NCBI GenBank assembly: GCA_013285645.1
Contig: JABDHJ010000004.1
Location: forward strand, 61,802 to 125,801
Source: Verrucomicrobiota bacterium
GTDB taxonomy: Bacteria > Verrucomicrobiota > Verrucomicrobiia > Methylacidiphilales > UBA1321
Length of the DNA stretch: 64,000 bases
Direction: 5' to 3'
A program made the position numbers and the translations under genes. Below are positions 59,880 to 64,000 of this stretch, in pieces. Each line of letters opens with the position of its first letter. Within the stretch, counting starts at the first letter, position 1. A model generated the notes under the pieces. It did no database searches and was not told the origin of the DNA. It was given only the letters and a program-made list of their open reading frames with translations.

Positions 59880-59896
59880 TTAACTTTCCCAGTTAA
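59880..59896. other. Small palindrome downstream of the LacI gene
   Basis: Arms ttaact and agttaa enclose ttccc. It lies about 32 bases after the LacI stop in the 188-base gap before cassette gene C. It might act in transcript ending for LacI or as an operator for the cassette; neither is shown. Nothing else is seen in the gap. Confidence 0.4.
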
Positions 59897-59928
59897 GTAG
59901 CTGCCTTTCTCTCAGGCGGCTTTGTGAA

Positions 59929-60975
59929 TCAGGCCCCATGCGGCGAGGAGGATTTCGAACGGGATTTCCTCAACGTTTTTCCTTCACGCCAGGAACCCTC
60001 GATCAGGAGTTGGGACGGAATGGCGGGGACTCCGATATCGTTCCGATGCATCATGCTGACCAGTTGGTCGACGGCCGCGACTCCGACTTGCCGGGAATTT
60101 TGGTGGATACCGCCAAAAAAATCGTCATCTTCCAGCACTTGCGTATCGGCATAGCCTATCTTGAGCCCCCGCTGAATCAGATTCTCATAAAGTTTGACGT
60201 AGCCCGGGGCGATAAAGCATTCAACCCGGTTTTTCACCACCCACTCATAAAAGGCCTGCGTCGGGTCCATCGTTGGAACGGTGTAGAAGGGCTCGATCCA
60301 ATCCTTCCTCGGTACGAGATGCTGCCCGGCCAGATAACCGCCCAGAAATTGCCAGGACGTTCTCTCATCCAGATCTTCCGTTAGGATGCAGGCAATCCGA
60401 CGGTAACCCAGGGCGACCACCTTCTGCATTGCGATCAGGACGGTCCGAAACTGCGAGTTGGCCACGGTATGCAAAATGGGAGAACGATAGCTGTAACCAA
60501 TGCGGACGGCAGAATAATGAGAGAAATCGAAACCAAAATCGGCTCCTCCGATATGGGACGGCGCGAGGATCACGCCTGTGATGTTTCGTGCATCCAGGAG
60601 ACGGTGGAGCCATTTATAATCCTTGTGATCGCCCAGCACGTTGATTTCATCCAGGACATAGCCCAGTTGTTTGGCGCGTGCCTCAGCTCCCTTATAGTAA
60701 AGGCCGAAATCGCCCCATCCCAACTTTCCCGCATGCGGACTGCTCATAAGCCATCCAATATTAGCGTGGTAGGAAGCAGGGCGATTTTGACTCCGGTAAG
60801 ATGCGAGCGCCGTCAGCAACGGATCGGGCGAATATTCAAGAAGCTTGGCTATCTTTTCGATCCGCTTCCGCGTCTTTTCGGGAATCGACGGATCGCCCCT
60901 TAAGGCGAGGGAAACGGTGACGTGCGAGACCTCGGCTTTGCGCGCGATGTCTCTTTGGGTGACGCGGGATTTCAT
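59929..60975 (-). CDS. LacI-family transcriptional regulator
   Basis: A 348-residue protein from MKSRVTQRDIARKAEVSHVTVSLAL; the frame extends to 61074, but the DNA-binding domain begins here. Helix-turn-helix and hinge: RKAEVSHVTVSLALRGDPSIPEKTRKRIEKIAKLLEYSPDPLL. The periplasmic-binding-protein-like ligand domain follows (GVILAPSHIGGADFGFDF, VALGYRRIACILTEDLDERTSWQF, ending with NSRQVGVAAVDQLVSMM). It diverges from the PEP-CTERM gene, with 149 bases between starts, and probably regulates it or the upstream cassette. The effector is likely a sugar. Confidence 0.93.
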   Translation of the reverse strand: MKSRVTQRDIARKAEVSHVTVSLALRGDPSIPEKTRKRIEKIAKLLEYSPDPLLTALASYRSQNRPASYHANIGWLMSSPHAGKLGWGDFGLYYKGAEARAKQLGYVLDEINVLGDHKDYKWLHRLLDARNITGVILAPSHIGGADFGFDFSHYSAVRIGYSYRSPILHTVANSQFRTVLIAMQKVVALGYRRIACILTEDLDERTSWQFLGGYLAGQHLVPRKDWIEPFYTVPTMDPTQAFYEWVVKNRVECFIAPGYVKLYENLIQRGLKIGYADTQVLEDDDFFGGIHQNSRQVGVAAVDQLVSMMHRNDIGVPAIPSQLLIEGSWREGKTLRKSRSKSSSPHGA

Positions 60976-61124
60976 GGATGACCAGGCGGGAAATTCAAGA
61001 TAAAGGCATTGGCTTAACTGAGAAAGTAAACTATGGATTGTTTGTAATGTAAAGCCATGTATTACTTTTACCACTATATCAGCTTTGGATATTCGGTGGC
61101 CCCAAACTTAAAAATCATAAACCT

Positions 61125-63770
61125 ATGAAGATATTCCTGAAGTCCGTGCTCTCGTGCTCCAACTGGGCGAAGGCGCTGCCGTCCAGTCTGGCCGCCATTC
61201 TTTTTACGTTATTCGCGTCGATTCCGGCTTCGGCGCAGACCTACACCTATACCGCGACGACTGTCGGTGCGACCGATTCGTGGACCGCAGGTACTAATTG
61301 GTCAGCAAGCGCTCCAGTGAGCGCGACAAGCACCACGCTCACCTTCACGCTCCTTAGCGGTGTTGGTGCTGGTAGCAGCATTGGAGCAGGGACGACAACC
61401 ACGATCGATGACATTTCTGGCGATTTCGAGGCAAACGTTATCAATCTGACCGGTGCAACTTTGAGTGGTACGGGCCCTGGCGGTGGTGGTGCCGTTACCG
61501 TTGACATTAATAGCGCCAGCCCCTCCGACGCTATTGAATTGATCAGCAACGGCAGCCAGACGCCGGTCGTCAATATGCTCGGGGCAAAGGGGGGGGGCGG
61601 CGGAAATTTTACCTACGTTATCAATGCGCCGCTGATATTGGAGAATAACACGCTGTTTACCACGGCGATCAATCAGGCTACCGGCGGTGTCGTGATTGCC
61701 AGCGCGCTGAGTGGTCCCGGCAACTTGACCAAGAGCGGGGCGAGCCAGCTCACATTTACTGCAGATAATACGGGCTACACTGGCGGCATTATCCTGAGCA
61801 GTCTTACGGCTGCTGGGGTAGTGCAAAACTCACCGGCAATAGGGCTTAGGGCCAGCACTACCTCTTCAACTGGAAACCCATTTGGTCAGGGCTCCATCTC
61901 GACAAATGGAGCTACCGTTATGTACCTGTCTCCGAGCGCAACGGGCGCGGATGTATACACCGGCGTGAACGCCACCGCGACAACACAGTTCAATTATGGT
62001 GGAGCGACTCAACTCAACTTGGTAGCCGCTGCAAGCTCATCAATAAAATTAACGCTCGGAAATGCCTCAGCCACCGGCAGCATTCTCAATCGGGTTGGTG
62101 ACGGTGTATTGATCGTTACGGGCTCGAACTCTGGAGGCATTAACGCCTTGGGGACGGCTGCGGCGGGAACAGTAAACACCGTCAATCTGTTCGTGAATGG
62201 AGCTGCACCTACTTTGAATTCCATCAATCATTCGGTAAATAATTCTATCGTCCTGAATGATAATGGTTCCAGCGGTACCGGCGATTTCTTGACCTATGGT
62301 GCCAATGGCTTCACCGCGATCACTAATTCTACCGGTTACACTGCCCATGCGACTTCCTTCACCTCGGTAAACGGGGAGATATCTAATATCACCGGTGCCG
62401 CGGTAACCATGACCGATGGAGGTGCTGGTGCTCATGCGGCGGCGCTGCGGATTGGTGCGGGCGACAGCCTGACCCTTAATGCCGCGGGGGTTACGATCGG
62501 GGATGGAACTAATCCCGCTGGCGTTATCATTAACGCCGGAGCGGGTGCCGCTTACAGTACGATTACAGGTGGCACGCTCGACTTCGGCGGTTCCGAAGGT
62601 ATTATTTATCAGTTTGGAGTAGGCACTCCAACTGGTGCTGCACGCACGATTGCTTCCGCAATCACCGGTACCAATGGTCTTTCCCTGGTGAATGACGCGA
62701 ACAGCGGGAACACGACGATGGACCTTGCATCAGTGATCCAAACGGGCACGGTCAATTTCGAGATGGGAAACATCAATGTCGATAGCGGGGCAGACCTAAG
62801 CGCGGATGTTATCACGATTTCCTCGGGAGCGGTTGTAGCGCAAAACACAGCTCTTTCTGTGCTTGGGATTAACGATCCAACTGTCGGAGGTGGAGGCAAA
62901 TTGACAACCGCAACAGGTGTCACTTCACTCAACCTCACGGGTAGCGGCAACTATAGTTCTTCCGCCAGCATCGCCCCCACTAATTCAGAAGTCATCAGTA
63001 AGAGTGGTTCAGGTACACAAATCCTTTCGGGCAACATCGGCGGTAATTCGGCAAGCATAGCGGTCTCAAATGGAACACTGGTTCTCGCGGGCACCAATAC
63101 TTATACCGGCGGCACCTCGGTTACCGGCGGCACGCTGCTGGCGAATTCGATAAGCGGATCGTCCACCGGAACGAAAGCGGTAACCATTACTGGTACCGGC
63201 ACGCTCGGTGGCTCTGGATTTTTCAATCCATCGGGGGTGACGGCGGCCAATTCTGTCTCCTTTGCCACGGGTACCACTCTTGCTCCGGGCACCGCCGGGA
63301 ATACCGACACGCTGACCCTGAAATCCGCTGGCAGCACAGCGGGCTACGTCGGGCTGGCGAGTGGTACAAAGCTGAGCTTCAATCTCAACACGGGCTTGGC
63401 CAGCAGTTCCCTGTCAATTACCAGTGCCTTTTCCGGTGAAGTCTCGGGCTTGAACAACACCGACATCTTCAATTTCACCGATTTGTCCGGGGGGAATCTC
63501 ACGGCTGGCTTATACACCCTGATTTCCACTGACGACACAACGACCAATCCCTTCGGGACGACGACCACCACCACGCTGGTGGGCACCACCATCAATGGTC
63601 TGAATGGGTACACGGCGCAACTGCAAATTAACGGCGGCTCAGGCACCGACTTTACCCTCCAATTGGACATTACGTCCGCTGTGCCCGAACCCTCTACATG
63701 GGCGCTGATGCTCGGTGGATTTGCGCTGCTCGTGACTTGGCAGCGCCGCCGTCGCGCCTTCCAAGGGTAG
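61125..63770 (+). CDS. PEP-CTERM surface protein with autotransporter-associated beta-strand repeats
   Basis: An 881-residue protein with signal peptide (LAAILFTLFASIPASAQTY). The long Gly/Thr/Asn/Ser-rich region contains passenger-type beta-helix repeats such as LSGPGNLTKSGASQLTFTAD and IAVSNGTLVLAGTNTYTGG followed by TSVTGGTLLANS. The end is a PEP-CTERM sorting signal: VPEPSTWALMLGGFALLVTW and a basic tail QRRRRAFQG. Such proteins are cut and attached at the surface by an exosortase, which is not in the window. It is divergent from the LacI gene. Confidence 0.92.
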   Translation: MKIFLKSVLSCSNWAKALPSSLAAILFTLFASIPASAQTYTYTATTVGATDSWTAGTNWSASAPVSATSTTLTFTLLSGVGAGSSIGAGTTTTIDDISGDFEANVINLTGATLSGTGPGGGGAVTVDINSASPSDAIELISNGSQTPVVNMLGAKGGGGGNFTYVINAPLILENNTLFTTAINQATGGVVIASALSGPGNLTKSGASQLTFTADNTGYTGGIILSSLTAAGVVQNSPAIGLRASTTSSTGNPFGQGSISTNGATVMYLSPSATGADVYTGVNATATTQFNYGGATQLNLVAAASSSIKLTLGNASATGSILNRVGDGVLIVTGSNSGGINALGTAAAGTVNTVNLFVNGAAPTLNSINHSVNNSIVLNDNGSSGTGDFLTYGANGFTAITNSTGYTAHATSFTSVNGEISNITGAAVTMTDGGAGAHAAALRIGAGDSLTLNAAGVTIGDGTNPAGVIINAGAGAAYSTITGGTLDFGGSEGIIYQFGVGTPTGAARTIASAITGTNGLSLVNDANSGNTTMDLASVIQTGTVNFEMGNINVDSGADLSADVITISSGAVVAQNTALSVLGINDPTVGGGGKLTTATGVTSLNLTGSGNYSSSASIAPTNSEVISKSGSGTQILSGNIGGNSASIAVSNGTLVLAGTNTYTGGTSVTGGTLLANSISGSSTGTKAVTITGTGTLGGSGFFNPSGVTAANSVSFATGTTLAPGTAGNTDTLTLKSAGSTAGYVGLASGTKLSFNLNTGLASSSLSITSAFSGEVSGLNNTDIFNFTDLSGGNLTAGLYTLISTDDTTTNPFGTTTTTTLVGTTINGLNGYTAQLQINGGSGTDFTLQLDITSAVPEPSTWALMLGGFALLVTWQRRRRAFQG

Positions 63771-63821
63771 ACCTGATAACCCGATGCGGATCCCGCTGTA
63801 CGTTTCGTATTCTCCACTCTG

Positions 63822-64000
63822 ATGACTAAACACCAAGGCTTGTTTGTAATGGAGCCTTACTGGTTTGACGCCATTTATGCTCCCAACGACAGGAACCAAT
63901 TACGTTCCCGTGTAGACTTTCCCGATCGCGCATATTCCCCGGGCGAGATTCGGGCAAACCTCGATCTGCTCAAGGACGTGGAATTGCTTTTCTCCGGTTG
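63822..64000 (+). CDS. Start of a D-2-hydroxyacid dehydrogenase-like gene, cut by window edge
   Basis: A 59-residue partial frame, MTKHQGLFVMEPYWFDAIYA, then PNDRNQLRSRVDFPDRAY and ending DLLKDVELLFSG. The pattern fits the N-terminal catalytic lobe of D-isomer-specific 2-hydroxyacid dehydrogenases that often occur near sugar-acid genes in Verrucomicrobia. The NAD-binding domain lies outside the window, so the call is tentative. Confidence 0.65.
   Translation, partial: MTKHQGLFVMEPYWFDAIYAPNDRNQLRSRVDFPDRAYSPGEIRANLDLLKDVELLFSG

Noticed and set aside
1..64000. CRISPR array
   Set aside because: The repeats seen are dispersed inverted repeats or single pairs; no evenly spaced direct repeats with unique spacers were found.

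Overview
The window looks like a chromosomal contig of a Verrucomicrobiota bacterium close to Chthoniobacter/Terrimicrobium. This rests on three things: a full set of 'Verru_Chthon cassette' pseudopilin-type proteins (53198-59740), a pilus-like locus with the same order as Amuc_1098-1102 of Akkermansia muciniphila (10076-19906), and a PEP-CTERM protein with autotransporter-type repeats (61125-63770). All family assignments were made by reading the translated sequence; no database search was run.

Layout. 1-9980 is housekeeping: a cut mog/moaB-like gene, pdxA, a surA-like chaperone gene and mfd in one minus-strand run, then a parE/phd-type toxin-antitoxin pair with a perfect palindromic operator, nadE, an ankyrin gene, a HIT gene and holA. 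10076-19906 is the pilus-like locus, with a PilM/PilN-type fusion, two membrane-anchored proteins and two tandem secretin paralogues. 20008-26921 holds small membrane proteins, a zinc metallopeptidase, an ABC binding protein plus ATPase without a permease, an AsmA-like protein and a GspG-like pseudopilin. 27061-28326 is a dead IS481-type element set between mirror-image structured repeats. 28517-36043 carries thrS, infC-rpmI-rplT, folK, panB, pyrF and ispE with two unknown genes.

A tRNA-Tyr at 36132-36213 has the last 23 bases of its 3' end repeated at 49431-49453, which marks out a possible decayed 13-kb island. Inside are an integrase tail fragment, a chimeric deletion scar (oxidoreductase start joined to glyoxalase end), TetR, XRE and GntR regulators, a phosphatase, and a polysaccharide-breakdown operon (GntR, heparinase/alginate-lyase-like protein, large secreted protein, double esterase). 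Just beyond lies a compact four-gene cassette (49661-51419) with a Trypco2-like and a HEPN-like protein, the best candidate for an undescribed conflict or defence system. The window ends with a sialate O-acetylesterase, the Verru_Chthon cassette, a LacI regulator, the PEP-CTERM protein and the start of a dehydrogenase-like gene.

Several families of dispersed inverted repeats run through the first 36 kb. They often supply the stop codons of genes (surA, pdxA, folK, panB) and in two places encode protein: an in-frame insert in mfd and the signal peptide of the 34305 gene.
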